Part shown: in pieces, positions 12,216-23,782 of the stretch | How the letters are laid out: the number at the start of each line of letters is the position of its first letter | Position numbering within the stretch: position 1 is the first letter of the stretch | Source: Paragyromitra xinjiangensis | Taxonomy: Eukaryota; Ascomycota; Pezizomycetes; Pezizales; Discinaceae | Length of the DNA: 64,000 nucleotides | Reading direction: 5' to 3' | Assembly: GCA_038503065.1 (NCBI GenBank) | Contig: JBCAMK010000008.1 | Coordinates: 1,240,001-1,304,000 of the forward strand | Program-made: the position numbers and the translations under genes | Notes under the pieces: model-generated | What the model saw: only the letters and a program-made list of their open reading frames with translations | What the model was told of the DNA's origin: nothing | Databases searched by the model: none

Positions 12216-14848
12216 ATGGCGTCGACACCCGCTAGCACTACCACTAGTCCCTCGACGTCATTGGCAACGCCTTCGAACCCAATAGAGGTGGTCACGGGCT
12301 TTGATTCCGACATAGAGGACTTACCACCAGCGAAGCGCTATAAACCCACCCCCTCCTTTGCGAAGATTAAGATTCCAAAAACATCGCTATTTAGGATCTA
12401 TTCTGCTGAGGAGGAGCAGCGAGCAACGGCTCTGGACGACACTTTTGTCGGCATTTTCGAGAAGAATTGTATCGTGCGTCCACGATTGCCAAAGAGGTTT
12501 GAAGCAACCTTTCCAGTGGATGTTTGGAAAGAAATTTTGGACCATGTATGTAGTGACTCTTTGCTATGAATTTCTAGTGAACATGAAGCTGTCGTTCGGG
12601 GTTCCTAACTGTGCATTATTCGTTATAGGTATATTCTCCAAGAGATCTACTTTCCCTTTGCCGTACATCCTCTAACCTTTATCACCTGACGATGCCCCGA
12701 CTCTATAACACTCTAACTATCCGTTCTCCCTTCTATCATGGGGAGGTCAAGCTTACCGACCTTAATGCTGAGTATCTCAGCCCACGCAATCTCATACCCT
12801 TTGATGTTATCATACCACCATTTATTCCCAAAGACCCCACTCCAGCTAAGGATCGAAAGCGTGTACGTCTTAGTAGTCCTGAAGCTAAGCTGTCTCAGAC
12901 ACCAATACCGTTTCCGAAATGGCAGTTACTTCGCTTTGTCAGGGATCTGAGGATTGAGAAGTGGGAAGGCTGGAAAAGTCTTACAGAGGTGCCAAAAGCA
13001 GTGGGTTCTGATTATTTGTATCCGGCATACAAGCGAGGGGAGAGGCAAATTGTAGTTCAGACTGCTCTTGGACATGGAGGAGTGGCTGAGCTGCGTTGGG
13101 TGAGGACTGAAGACAGAAGATCTCTTCGACTCCAGTCGGTTTTGGCGAAGCTTTTAAGAGACATGGTAATACTGGAGAGATTCACGTATGTCCCTCTCTA
13201 TCTGTTTGCCTTTCCATCTTTATATCATCGGAGAAACTGCTCGAGCTATTGTTAATACATATATGTTTCTCTGCTTCGATGGAGGAGTAGTTATAACCCA
13301 CAACGTTATATATCCGCCCCATCGAATTTGTCTAACCCGCTTGGATTACCTCTGCTGTCTACATCTGCAGAGGTTTGCGTAAACGGAATCTCCCCAGGGC
13401 TATTTGCCGCACTAAAAATTCTCCCAAACTTAAAGAGCTTAATGATTAATTTTCATATGTGGGACCCGCTTGACCCGGAGACCGGCGTGTTTCGACTGTC
13501 CTCACTCGATTACGAGTCAGCAGAGGCTGGATTAACTGGCTTCAAGAATTTGGAAGAACTAGTGCTTTTAGGAGTCAGCGCTGATGAGAGGTTTTCTGAA
13601 ATTGAAACTGTTGTGAAGGATTGTTTGTTCCCCTCTAAATCTGGACGGCGACTGAAACGACTCGAAGTCAGAATCGAGCATAAATGGTATGCAGAACTGC
13701 AAGAGCTGGCATCGATTAATCCAAACCAAGATTTATGGGATTGGGTTGTCTCGCTATGGGGCAAGTGTTTTGGTGCAGCTGAGAGTTTCAGGTATATTCG
13801 TGGTTTAAACAGCACGTATATCAGCGTCCTCTTGGGGTTCGGCCCGATTAGGTGGCATTGGGATTGTCCAACAGGCGTGGGATTTATTTGTAGGAGCGAG
13901 GATCTGACCGCGCTGAACCTGAGGAATGTCCACCCGAAACAGATTTTGGGTGCCATAAAAAGGTTGACCAAAATGGAAACACCATCTTTGAAGGTCCTCG
14001 CAGTTGAGTGTAGACTTATTGCACTCAACAAACTTCTGAGGCGTTTCTGCGGGCTGAAGGAACTGTACGTTTTTGAGCCTGAGGCGAAAGCAAATGATGA
14101 GGCTAGGGATTTCCTTTGGGCAAATCGCGAACTCTCCTTTCTGGTTACCGAGGCTGCTCAACAAAAGCCGATAGGCTTAAAAAGTACGCAGTGGACTTTG
14201 GATACCATCTATAAATGCCATTTGCGTACCCTCGAGGTCTTGGTAATCGAGGAAATGATCTGTCCACCCCGCCTTAACTGTAGTAGCGCAACCATTAATG
14301 GGATTGGAGGTTGGAGAGAGCGCGGCACAAACCTGAAGGAACTCGGTGTTCGCTTATGGGGCTCCTGGGAAGATATCGCAGAGTTTTTGACAGCGTTTGA
14401 AGGGTTGAAGTCTCTGCATATACTCAACCGCCATCGATCCGACGCAATCGTGCCAGTACAGGAAGTACCATCGTATTTGCAAAGGGTCCCACGGATTGCG
14501 ACAGATGAGACTCGTTACTTCTACAATGCTGAGACAACTGCCCTTAGGATCGCGAATTTGTGGGGACGAGACCTGATCTGCGCTAAGAAAAAGGTCAGAC
14601 CGGGTATGCTAGACTTTGACAGATGGATCGGTGTCGGACCACACTTCCTTGAAATCGCTAGTGATTGGAGATGGAAATGGAAGATTGATAATGCGAGGAA
14701 GTATGTTGATTGGGAAGATGGGCCTGAGTTCTTTGGTGATGCGAAAACGAGGGTGTGGGAGGAAGGAGGAAGGATGTGGAAGGTCTTGAGGGAAGGTGAG
14801 GTCTTGACACGTGACGATGAGAACTATCTTTTCTTTGACGACGAGTAA
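12216..14848 (+). CDS. F-box domain protein
   Basis: Exon 1 is 12216-12545 and exon 2 is 12629-13185. The join restores FPVDVWKEILDH followed by VYSPRDLLSLCRTSSNLYH, a clear F-box of the fungal type (residues about 97-140). The terminal exon, with LRR-like hydrophobic repeats (ALKILPNLKSLMI, GFKNLEELVLLG), ends at 14848. Between 13186 and 13370 the phases of exon 2 and the terminal exon do not match directly. A 20-nt micro-exon at 13285-13304 restores the frame and gives about 794 residues; this part of the model is tentative. F-box proteins bind Skp1 and recruit substrates to SCF ubiquitin ligases; the C-terminal repeats would choose the substrate. The first 60 residues are Ser/Thr-rich with an acidic patch (SDIEDLPPAKR). 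Substrate unknown. Confidence 0.78.
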
Positions 14849-16280
14849 AGCAGGGTGACTGTTGCGAAGTCCTTGCTGTGGCAGCCGTCCTGCTCGTGAA
14901 CGGGAGAGGTCTGGTATAAGTCGTGTAGAGCACATGTGATAGGCAGGCTTTTCCTTTTTCCTTTGGGATTTGTAGTCTAGTGTAAAAAAAGGTGGATGGG
15001 AATGTGGAAATAAAAGTATTCGAAAAAACCAAGTGTCGGAATAATCTTGAGTAAATAGTAGAGATCGCTTGCTTGTTTGCTAAAAGTGAAAGTCTCTGTA
15101 TGTATACCAGTGGGCCGATAGGAAGTGCTCCACCGGATAGCTGGCCAGGCTCCCAAAGCAATCTGCAAAGCCCGAATACTCGCAAAATAGACATGAGCCT
15201 GTAAAATAGCTGAAACAGTGGAGGCGCATAGGGGAATCTGTATTAGGAAGCTGAATACGACTAGTATTTCCAACACCAAGTTGGAGAAATATACCGAGTG
15301 ATAATATGTGATGACAATAGTAGAAGATTAGATCCCCGAAATGCATGGCAACAAAAATCAACGCTTCGCAACCCCGACAACCAACACAGAATCACCAATT
15401 CAACCATATAATTACATTATTATAGTAAGAGATAATCCACTAAAGAATAGCAGTGCAAAGCAGCCCTTTGCATAAATTTCCCACATTTTAGGATCCACCT
15501 TCCTTGAATATGAGTTATGTTTTAGGGTGTTACGGTTGCCATATATTTCGAGGGTTTAATCTCACCCAAGTAGATAAATGCATGTAGATAATTCGGCAAG
15601 TACGTGATGACAATAGTGCGACAACCATTCCGTTTATTCTATTAGGTAAGACAAAGAGTAGTCTCATGCCTCCGTTCTATCTATATTCTCGCTACGAAAT
15701 CGTGCTCCTCACCAAAGATAAATGGTAGTTTTCACCCCAGGGTCACTTCGGGTGCGTTTTTTCGCAATTATTAATACACAGGTATGGGAGACGGTCATTT
15801 TTTGCGGGATAATCATCTATTGCTTATGGTGGTAGGAATCTTTCCTCATCTTTGTGCCTAATGGCTGGTTGGTTCGTTTTCGCAGTGATGGAGCTCACCT
15901 AACCATCAAATCACTTTAGAAGTCTAAGTCAATAGATTCTTTTTCTGAGGATTAGGGAGTTTTCCCCCAGAATTCTATTCCACTAAGCTTTAATTGAAGA
16001 GTTTTAGCAAAGTGCTCTGGTGCTGATGAAAGGTAGTCTTTCTGTGGTCGTTGTGAAGGTTGAAGAGCTTATCGGGGAGAGGTGATGAAACTTAGTGTGG
16101 TGTACTAATAATTTCAATAGTTCTAGCAACCCCTACGGTAGCTAGTAAGTATGTAATTGGCTGGCCCCCAGGCGTTAGGCTCATTCCTATTCCCTACTGC
16201 CTATGGCTTCTGCACACCAGCAAGCTGCGCAGTGGGGCTGGACACGAGACTGCCTAGGCGTAGTAATAATATATATGTCA

Positions 16281-16680
16281 GTGGTTTATTGATTAGACAA
16301 CGGCGAAAGTTCATCGCCTCTAGACCTTCTCATCCTCCATGTAATCCTCCATGCATGTCTGTGGTTGATTGATTGGACAGCGGCAAAAACTCATTGCCTC
16401 TAGACCTTTTCATCCTCCATATAATCCTCGCCCAGAGGTATCTACATATGGCTGTGGTTGATTGATTGGACAGCGGCGAAAATTTATTACCTTTAGACCT
16501 TTCCATCCTTCATGTAATTCTTGCCCAGCAGTACGTGCATATGACTATGGTTGATTGATTGGCCAGCGGCGAAAATCCATTACCTCTAGACATCTCCATC
16601 TTTCATGTAATTCTCGCCCAGCAGTATTGATTGGGCAGCGGCGAAAATCTATTACCTACAGATCCTACCGTTTTGGGAAT
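16281..16680. repeat. Degenerate tandem repeat array, five units of about 80-93 bp
   Basis: Each unit starts with a variant of GTGGTTGATTGATTGGACAG, continues with CGGCGAAAAT..ATTACCTCTAGACCT, then a CATCCTYCATGTAAT box and a GCCCAGCAGTA box. Unit starts lie at about 16281, 16361, 16454, 16547 and 16626; the last unit is shortened. Units differ by many substitutions, so the array is old. It ends just before a TATA-like box, so it could influence a promoter there, but no gene is recognised downstream. Confidence 0.75.
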
Positions 16681-18168
16681 CCGCTATGTAATTCTCAACT
16701 ATATAAACCCCTCCCTCCCCCCGCTGGATCGATCTTTTTTCTCTGAGATTTTCCCGTTCCCCATCAGCAACTTTTCATTTGTCTTTTCCATTTGTCTTTT
16801 TTTACAGCGAGCGCCCTCCACAGACGTAATCAGCTAGCAGGAGCGTCCCTCCGAACTACTTTCCCGGCGAAGACAAGTCATTCCGCACTCCTCACTGGCT
16901 GTTACGAGACAGCGCAGCTCCTTTCCCTCTCACTTGAGAAACTCTCGCGACATCTGTTCCATCCCCAGTTCAGATCTTTAATTAACTCCTTCTTTCGTTC
17001 TAGTGCCTTGTCCCTGTGTGAAGACAGGCTCCAAAGAAAACGCGTCTTGTTCTTATAGCATTGACGGGTCCACGGAGCTTGGAGATCAATGGTGGAGTCG
17101 TCCTTGAGCTCACACTCAAGTGCATTCAGTATGCATGGGGGCGCTCGCCACAGTGTTCTCGCCAGAACTTCGTAAATACCGCGGTCTGCGCTCTAGGACG
17201 AGTTATGTCCAGGTATATTCTAGGCTGCACTACAAACTTTTTCTTGTTTTTCTTTTTCTTTTTCTTTTTCTTTTTCCTTTCTTCATCCCTTTTCCCTGGC
17301 TGCTGTGCGAGGGAGGGAAGAAGAATGATTCTTCCTGTTCTTGTTTAGTTGAAGTTGGATGGGTTAACGGGATAGTCATCCTAGATGTTTTTCGGGAGTG
17401 CTTACTAGCTGGCCTGGTGACAGCATGGGAGTATGGGCGGGGGCTTGACTACTTTGCTATTGCATAACTAATTCGACTGAGTAGCAGATCACGATAGTTC
17501 TTCAAAGTTCGCGTTTTATCATACCCCTGGGAGCTTCGACGGATCGCTCTTCGATACCTTACCGAAAAGTAGCGAGACTACGAAAATTCGATAATCATGA
17601 AGCCGCTGGAAATGCTCAATGCTACAATCACATCAAAAGATAGTAGCCGGTGGTTGGAGTTTCATCGCGCGATGAAACGGTAGGTTCAACTGAGTTTTAT
17701 TTGTCTACTGAATAAAATATTGGTACTTTATGGATAAATACTAACTAGATCTAGCCCTTTGGACAAAAATCGGTATGCGAGGGCACAAATTCGAGTTACC
17801 TCCGAGATACCCTATGGTTATGTTAGATGGATACACCCGCCTCCCCTTAATTTTACGTACTCCTATGGTCATACTGCGAATTTTTATCATTACCTTCATC
17901 GTCCCGCTTGATCCTTTCGCCATCTCGTGAGTTCTCTGCCACTAGTTGCAGCTGCTGTTAAAGTTTGCTGTAATTAGTTAGGGAAATAGCGTTTTCGATC
18001 TATAGCTAACTCGATGAGTGCCTAATAGCGAGTAGAAGTATTAGGGGAAATTACCGGGATGCGGCTAGTACTGAGCACGAGTCAAACGTAGCTCATGAGC
18101 TCTTGAATCATTAAAGACGAAACTTCCCAATCGCAGTATAGTAATACGCTAAAATAACACCGCATACA

Positions 18169-18322
18169 TAGTTCCACGACACGAGAAGAGACCAGGTGGT
18201 TGCAGAGGTAGCTTGCGGCGTAAGCCACCCACGCTTAAGCTCACCCGACATAGTATAAGTGGCTTACGCCGTGAATCAGGTCTGTAACCACCAGGAAGAA
18301 CCGGTCTCTTCTCGTGGAACTA
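18169..18322. mobile_element. Foldback palindromic element (MITE-like)
   Basis: Positions 18169-18228 are imperfectly complementary to 18259-18322, leaving only about a 30-base loop. The matching blocks in order are TAGTTCCACGA, GAGAAGAGACC, AGGTGGTTGCAGA and GGCGTAAGCCAC, with small indels between them. The outer ends read GTTCCACG...CGTGGAAC flanked by TA on both sides, suggesting a TA-targeting non-autonomous DNA transposon. The element has no coding capacity. A transcribed copy would fold into a long hairpin. Confidence 0.7.
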
Positions 18323-19000
18323 TACGACACTAGTGGGGCATCAGTAATGATGGCTTCATCAATCATTTCCAGGAACGGCAGGATTCTGCACTTGGCAGTT
18401 AGAAATAATAGTATCTGGTGTATGACGAGGGTTTAGAAGGAAATATGATACCTTACACCCAATGGTGGCAATGAAATTCAGCGCTCAGAGGTAGGGTTCA
18501 GAGGTAGCGCTCCGCGGTCGGCGCCCCACGGAATCATAGAGAATCACTCATGACTCGCGAAACGTCTTGGGCGCGACTCGCGCCCAGCACAATTGGATGC
18601 GATGAGTGGTGGAGGTCTATGGTGTAGAAAAATCTACTTATATCTTCTGGGTGACCCCATTCTTTAGCGTATGTCAATGAAGAATGTATTTTTGCTATTA
18701 TGTGATAATCTATATGCGCGTAGCCATGAAATAATAAATGTATGCATTTAGATGCTCAATCTATCATTTGCCCCAGCTCGTGATCTTATCTAATCTCACT
18801 ATCTTTAATCACCAGGGTACAGCCCTCATTGTGGGTCTTGGCGCAACCCAGTCACACCACACCACCATCTCCCCTCCTAACGCAACTTCACTCACAGCTT
18901 AGCGAAAGTCGACGAAGAACCGACCCACGACCCACGACCACAGCAACCCCACGCCCTTCGTCCCTACGACCACCAACCTTTCACGAAATAGTCAGCAATC

Positions 19001-19602
19001 ATGGTGCGTACCTTGTCTTTTTCAGCGTTACGGAGGATGTCAGGAAGGTTCTGGTGGAGGGTTTTCTCGATGGCGTGATAGCTGATGGAGACTTTTGCGA
19101 AATATAGGCCCCAGCAGCTGCCCAGGGAGGAAAGAAGCAGAAGAAGAAGTGGTCCAAGGGAAAGGGTACATTTCTCCCCTCGTCTCTGCTGTCACTATCA
19201 GCAAAGTTGCGCTCTTGAACGAAATGCTGAACATACCCGTTGCTGGAATATAGTTAAGGACAAGGCCCAGCACGCCGTTGTCGCCGATAAGACCATCCAG
19301 GACAGACTCAACAAGGACGTCCAAACATACCGTCTGATTACCGTTGCCGTCCTCGTCGATCGTTTGAAGATCAACGGATCGCTGGCCAGGAAGGCGCTTG
19401 CGGATTTGGAGGAGAAGGGTGTTATTAAGAAGGTTGTCGGTCACTCAAAGTTGTCAATCTACAGTGAGTTTCCAAAATCTACTGTTTGAGGGGATCTGGG
19501 GGAATTGTAAAAGGAGAAGGGACTTGGAGGAATGGGTATGTTGGAATGGGTGTGCTAACTGTGATTGTGATAATAGCTCGCGCTGTCGCTGCCGCAGAGT
19601 AA
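19001..19602 (+). CDS. RPS25: 40S ribosomal protein S25 (eS25)
   Basis: Four exons: 19001-19003 (the ATG alone), 19108-19165, 19254-19463 and 19577-19602, giving 98 residues. The joined protein starts MAPAAAQGGKKQKKKWSKGK and ends KLSIYTRAVAAAE, with the conserved core NKDVQTYRLITVAVLVDRLK and ARKALADLEEKGVIKKV. This is eS25, a small-subunit protein of the 40S head region that contributes to tRNA and IRES interactions. Its length is normal for ascomycetes. The three-nucleotide first exon, where the intron follows directly after ATG, is an arrangement seen in fungal ribosomal protein genes. The last intron splits a Thr codon. The basic N-terminus is typical. Confidence 0.95.
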
Positions 19603-20370
19603 AGTAGGATGATAATGATGGGTTTGATAAAAGTAAAATAAATTTTCAAATTTTTTTCCGGGTTGCATTTCGTCTTCCGTATCTCGTTTCAATGGAATTT
19701 CTGGGTTTGGGAGAATCAATACGGGCGCAAATTCACGGGTTTCTCGAAATATTCACGGATCTAGTGACTCAAGATTATTCGATACATTGAAGAAATGCGA
19801 TTTTCTGTGTTTGCCTGAGATGCCGACTCTACGTCGCACCCACGGGATAGAGAGCCTTGGCGTGTCACTTTTGTGTGGCCATCAATTCGAACCGGCGTAT
19901 GAGCGTTGTAATTTTGCCTTTCTGCCAAATATTCCAGGATTTTTCAAACACAGTGACCATGCCCATTTTAGCTGAAGCTTTCGGAAACCGGATGATGCTA
20001 CAGAACGTCGCACACGGTGGTGGTTGAGGTTGATTCCCCTGCTGTTTTAATATCGGCGGCATCCCGAAGCCGCCGATCCGCGGCGTTTCACGTTGTCGCG
20101 TTGGCGACGTGCATTGACCGCGCCTCACATTCGGAGCTTCGAAGAATTGGAAATTCAAAACCTGTCATTCGACAGCTTCCCCACAATTCAAACCTCGTAG
20201 TCGAATCCCGGTCCCGTTATCGTGGTTTTTATCAAAAAATTACCGTCTTCCCGGATCTACGTGAGTCCGTAATCTAACTGGACATCTGGCCTTAAGTTAC
20301 AGCCCTCTCCTCTCCGATCCCGAAGCTCCGCAAGGTGTCTCACCACAACAACCACAACAACCACAACATC
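19603..20370. other. Intergenic between RPS25 and the cytochrome b5-like gene
   Basis: Contains the 3' flank of RPS25 and the leader of the next gene. A CAACAACCACAACAACC-type leader precedes the ATG at 20371. No gene is recognised in the interval; frames at 19787-20277 show no domain. Confidence 0.5.
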
Positions 20371-21235
20371 ATGGCATCTGAAGACCCCTCCGTCCGCAAC
20401 CGCAAGCCACCCCCTACTACGATCGCTGCTGGAACCCCCGCCGGTTCAGCCCCAAGCAAACGTAGACATGACGATGACGAAGTCTCCGGCATTTCATTCA
20501 TCGATGTCCTTCGCGTCATCTCAGGCATCCTACTACTCAGTTGTGTGATGAGCTGGTTCGTAACCGATGGTGAGAGCTTCACGTGGAACTATAAACCTGC
20601 CGCACTGAGATGGAGTAATGTCAAGATGATGTTTGTACGTTTCCCCCTTCCATCACCCGTGTAGGTGATGAACAGCAACTAACATACTACAGCGTACGCC
20701 CCTGAACTTCTCTGATGCAGAACTCTTGCGTTACAACGGCGAAGACCCCACCCTTCCCATTTACGTCGCTATCAACGGCTCTGTATTCGATGTCTCGTCT
20801 AACCCCGTCACCTACGGTCCTGGTGGCAGCTACGGCTTCTTCTCCGGTCGTGATGCAGCCCGTGCGTATGTTTCTGGCTGCTTTGCCGAGGACTTAACCT
20901 GGGATTTGAGGGGGCTTGAGGAGCAGTTCATCAAGGGTACTGAACGTGAGGAGGATGATGCAGAGCTGGAGGAGATTGAGAGGTTGACTGCAACGAATAA
21001 GAATGAGAGCAGAGTGAGGTATCTTACGAAGAGGAGGGAAAGGAGAAGAGAGGAGGCTTGGCTGAAGGTTGTCAAGGCGGTGAATCATTGGGATAATTTC
21101 TTTAGGAACCATGATAAGTACTTTTATGTTGGGACGGTTACGCATCCGGATTTGAGGGGGGAGCCTATCAGGCCCCAGTGTAAGGGACAGAGGGAGAAGA
21201 AGAAGACGCAGGAACAGAAGCCGCAAGAGGGCTAG
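20371..21235 (+). CDS. Cytochrome b5-like heme/steroid-binding (MAPR family) membrane protein
   Basis: Exons 20371-20634 and 20693-21235, phase 0, encode 268 residues. A hydrophilic N-terminus is followed by a single membrane segment at about residues 48-64 (VLRVISGILLLSCVMSWFV). The cytochrome b5-like domain follows (about 89-165): RTPLNFSDAELLRYNG, IYVAINGSVFDVSSN, then YGPGGSYGFFSGRDAARAY. The two Tyr of YGPGGSY fit the membrane-associated progesterone receptor group, where Tyr rather than His ligates heme. An acidic then very basic helical region follows (about 175-215), and the C-terminus is Lys/Glu/Gln-rich. MAPR proteins (Dap1/PGRMC) sit in the ER and support P450 and sterol enzymes; that role is family knowledge. 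This protein is longer than Dap1, so it is a MAPR relative rather than a proven Dap1 orthologue. Confidence 0.87.
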
Positions 21236-22237
21236 GGTGGACTTTGTGAGTTGAGTGGTGGTTATGTTTGGCATTTAGGATAGGTTCTCGTTCATGGCGT
21301 TCGTCTATTTTTCCCTCGTCATGGGGTGGGACAGATGTGTACAGTATAGGTATTCGGAATTGCACACGGTATTTGTCCTTGAAGCTGCTACAGTACAATC
21401 GCTCTACAAGATTACCGTCGGGGCCAAGAATGGAGAAGAATATTCTTGTAAGAAGGGTGGTCCAACCCAATGGAGAAGAATATTCTTGTAAGAAGGGTGG
21501 TCCAACCCAATGAAGAAGGTTTATAGAGAAGACTTTACCAAATACGGACTAAGGAAGCAGCTTCGAGGGGTGCATGCTCTGTTAAGAATATTCTTATAGA
21601 AAAAATTCTTATAGGGCGAGTGTACTGTATTGTGGTTTAAATGTTTATCTCTTTTAAGGTATTGTGCTGGCAAACTACCCGAGCTCCTGGGAAGTATCGC
21701 CTGGCTATTAGGAGGTAAAAATTATTACTATACTGTTGTACTGCTCACACAATACGAGAGCCTCAGATAACCATAAGTTACCGAATTCGAGTGTTTCTAT
21801 TTAGATTGGTAACCTTCAAAGGGTACTCGTCACATATCAGCCAGATGGGTTTCTTTTAACTAAGTCATGATCAAGTCTTAGGATTACGGTTAACCTCATC
21901 TTCTAAATAATCAGATCACCACAATCTTGCGTGGTTGGTCGGCAACCCATTCTGAAGGGCCGGTTGCAAAAGATATCAACCTGCGTAATTGAATAAAAGC
22001 TTACAGTCGTGTTTCCCCTGTATTACTATGGAACTTGAAATGGCTTTTATTGGGCTGTTGCTAGCTATAGTAGGACCTAACTTTGTACGCTACGGTATGA
22101 ATTTGGAATGTGAAAATAGCATTGATGTAAAATAAGAGAATTAATGACACTAGTTTAGCCATACGTGAACATTTCCCCTGGCAAGAGCTATAGCCACTAT
22201 TTCTCCTTATATATGTCCCCTCTACCCGACTAGTTTA
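21236..22237. other. Intergenic between convergent genes, with a tandem duplication
   Basis: A 1-kb AT-rich interval between the MAPR gene (+) and the carbonic anhydrase gene (-). It contains the exact 40-bp tandem duplication at 21431-21510 and related GAATATTCTTATAG fragments at about 21585-21616. No gene is recognised. Confidence 0.5.
21431..21510. repeat. Perfect 40-bp tandem duplication
   Basis: Positions 21431-21470 and 21471-21510 are identical. The unit begins TGGAGAAGAATATTCTTGTA and ends GGTCCAACCCAA. It includes the palindrome AGAATATTCT. The lack of divergence indicates a recent duplication. Confidence 0.95.
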
Positions 22238-23049
22238 TCACTCGGTGACTTTTTCCAGTTTCCCTGTCCTAATATCGAGGACATAGCCAGTAATATCGTC
22301 GTTTATGACGAGCTCGTGGCCACGGAGAAATTGAATGTCGTTTCGGATAGCCTGTCGAAGGATGCGAAGCTCATGTTGCCTGTGCTCTTCTTGTTCATCT
22401 TCGGGAGCAGTAGCGGCTATGTAAGGTAAATTTTCAAAGGGCTGAAAATCAATGTGACTAGCGGAGACACCATGACTCTCAACGATATGGGCATTGATGA
22501 CCCTGTTGGTGAATGAAGGCATTCCGCAATCTATAGGCCAGGTAGATTAGTCTTTTTTAGTTTCTGGGATACTTGGTTAGGACGCTAAAGCAGATGCCCT
22601 AACCACCCCCGACCAGTGTTCTTCTCGATAGTTGTATAAGAATCTAAAATACACGAACTCCCTACTTACTAGTATGTTTCACTATCTGAATCTTCGTTGT
22701 TTCTAGCAGCTGCTGTGAGATGACGATAGACCGTATCGCGTCTCTCGCGTTTCCCCCGGCGTTACGTAAGACATGTGCTTCTCCCGGATTTAGTTTGTGG
22801 ATCTTGTAGGCGTCGATTCGGGCGTCCATGCATGTTACTATAATTCTCCGTCAAACGTCTCTTAATTAGCCCATACTTTCTCATTTAAGGATGACGGGGG
22901 AGGAAAGGGTACGAACTGATGATCAGCCCCTTTTGTGGGATACCACTGAGTACTTCTTCTTTGGCGCCATCAAACGCCTGGGAGCAGGCCTTTGTTTCTG
23001 CGAGGTAATCTCTTTTGGGAGCTGATTTACCTACGGCGTAGGAAGTCAT
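22238..23049 (-). CDS. Beta-class carbonic anhydrase
   Basis: On the minus strand, exons 23049-22913, 22845-22670 and 22530-22238 encode 201 residues. The protein has CMDARID (Cys51 as zinc ligand, Asp53-Arg55 dyad), RNAGGNARDAIRSIVISQQ, and HTNCG giving the HxxC zinc ligands His103 and Cys106. These are all the elements of the small beta-carbonic anhydrase group also found in bacteria and fungi. The enzyme interconverts CO2 and bicarbonate, supplying bicarbonate for carboxylases and CO2 sensing. There is no targeting peptide, so it is probably cytosolic. The first donor (GTACCC) is unusual, so the junction around residues 45-47 is the least certain point. The last intron (GTAAGT...TATAG) splits the Asn codon of HTNCG; many relatives have Asp or Gly there. 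Confidence 0.87.
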
Positions 23050-23782
23050 CTTATGTTTTTTCTCCTGGGTAGATTAAAAGATCTTGGTTTGGGGTTGGTT
23101 TGAATCGGTGCCGGGGCAGATTGATAACAAGCTTGTTTGCGAAGGTAGGATTAACTAAACTTCTGGTGAAAATTCAGACTATTTATCTAAACTCTCCCGC
23201 AAGTATGAATTGTGAGCTCTCGTTTTCCACGACTGCTATCGGTCATGGCGGTTAGTATGTGTGATAATCGCGCCATTCCACAGCATGTCAAAAAGATTAG
23301 TGCAAAACTGTAGTTCACGGCCCCACCTATCATTTCTCGGTAGAGGACATGAATAGAGGAATTGATTCAAGCGCAAATCCCTCTCATGGATGTCACTTGC
23401 GAGACGGGCTGTTCCCGCATATTAGACGAAATCATTGCGCGTGATTTTATGTGATACGAACTAGGTTTATTGTAGGAACATTGTGAGTGGGTGTTTGAAT
23501 AGTATTCTGGGGGTAAGATTCCCGACGACCTTTGGCAGCACTAGGTGGGTGGGTAGCTAGCAGGTGTGGACTGGGAAATCAATAGGGGCTATGCAAATTC
23601 GTTATGTAAAACCAACATAGCAAGGCATATCATATTTTTATATATTGGTGTAGAAATTTCGTTGTGGGTGTGATGGGTGGGTTTGGCGAAGGTTATTTGC
23701 TGGTTAGAGAAGTTTAGTGGGGTCGGCATTGGCGGTACAAATTTTGTTTGGCTTCTCGTTTTTTTGTTTCATCCTAATATAA

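Larger units (their letters stand above)
14849..19000. other. Long intergenic stretch with repeats, no gene recognised
   Basis: About 4.1 kb without a convincing gene. It contains the five-unit degenerate tandem array (16281-16680), a TATA-like CTATATAAACCC at about 16699 followed by a pyrimidine-rich leader-like segment, a (TTTTTC)n tract at about 17240-17275, and the foldback element at 18169-18322. The last 200 bases are the RPS25 promoter and 5' leader. Confidence 0.5.

Noticed and set aside
13510..14164. Minus-strand frames of 119-173 codons inside the F-box gene
   Set aside because: Shadow frames opposite a well-supported coding exon, with no recognisable domain.
17061..17467. Frames after the TATA-like box near 16699
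   Set aside because: No domain; polyphenylalanine in the translation comes from a TTTTTC microsatellite. Left as a possible non-coding transcript only.
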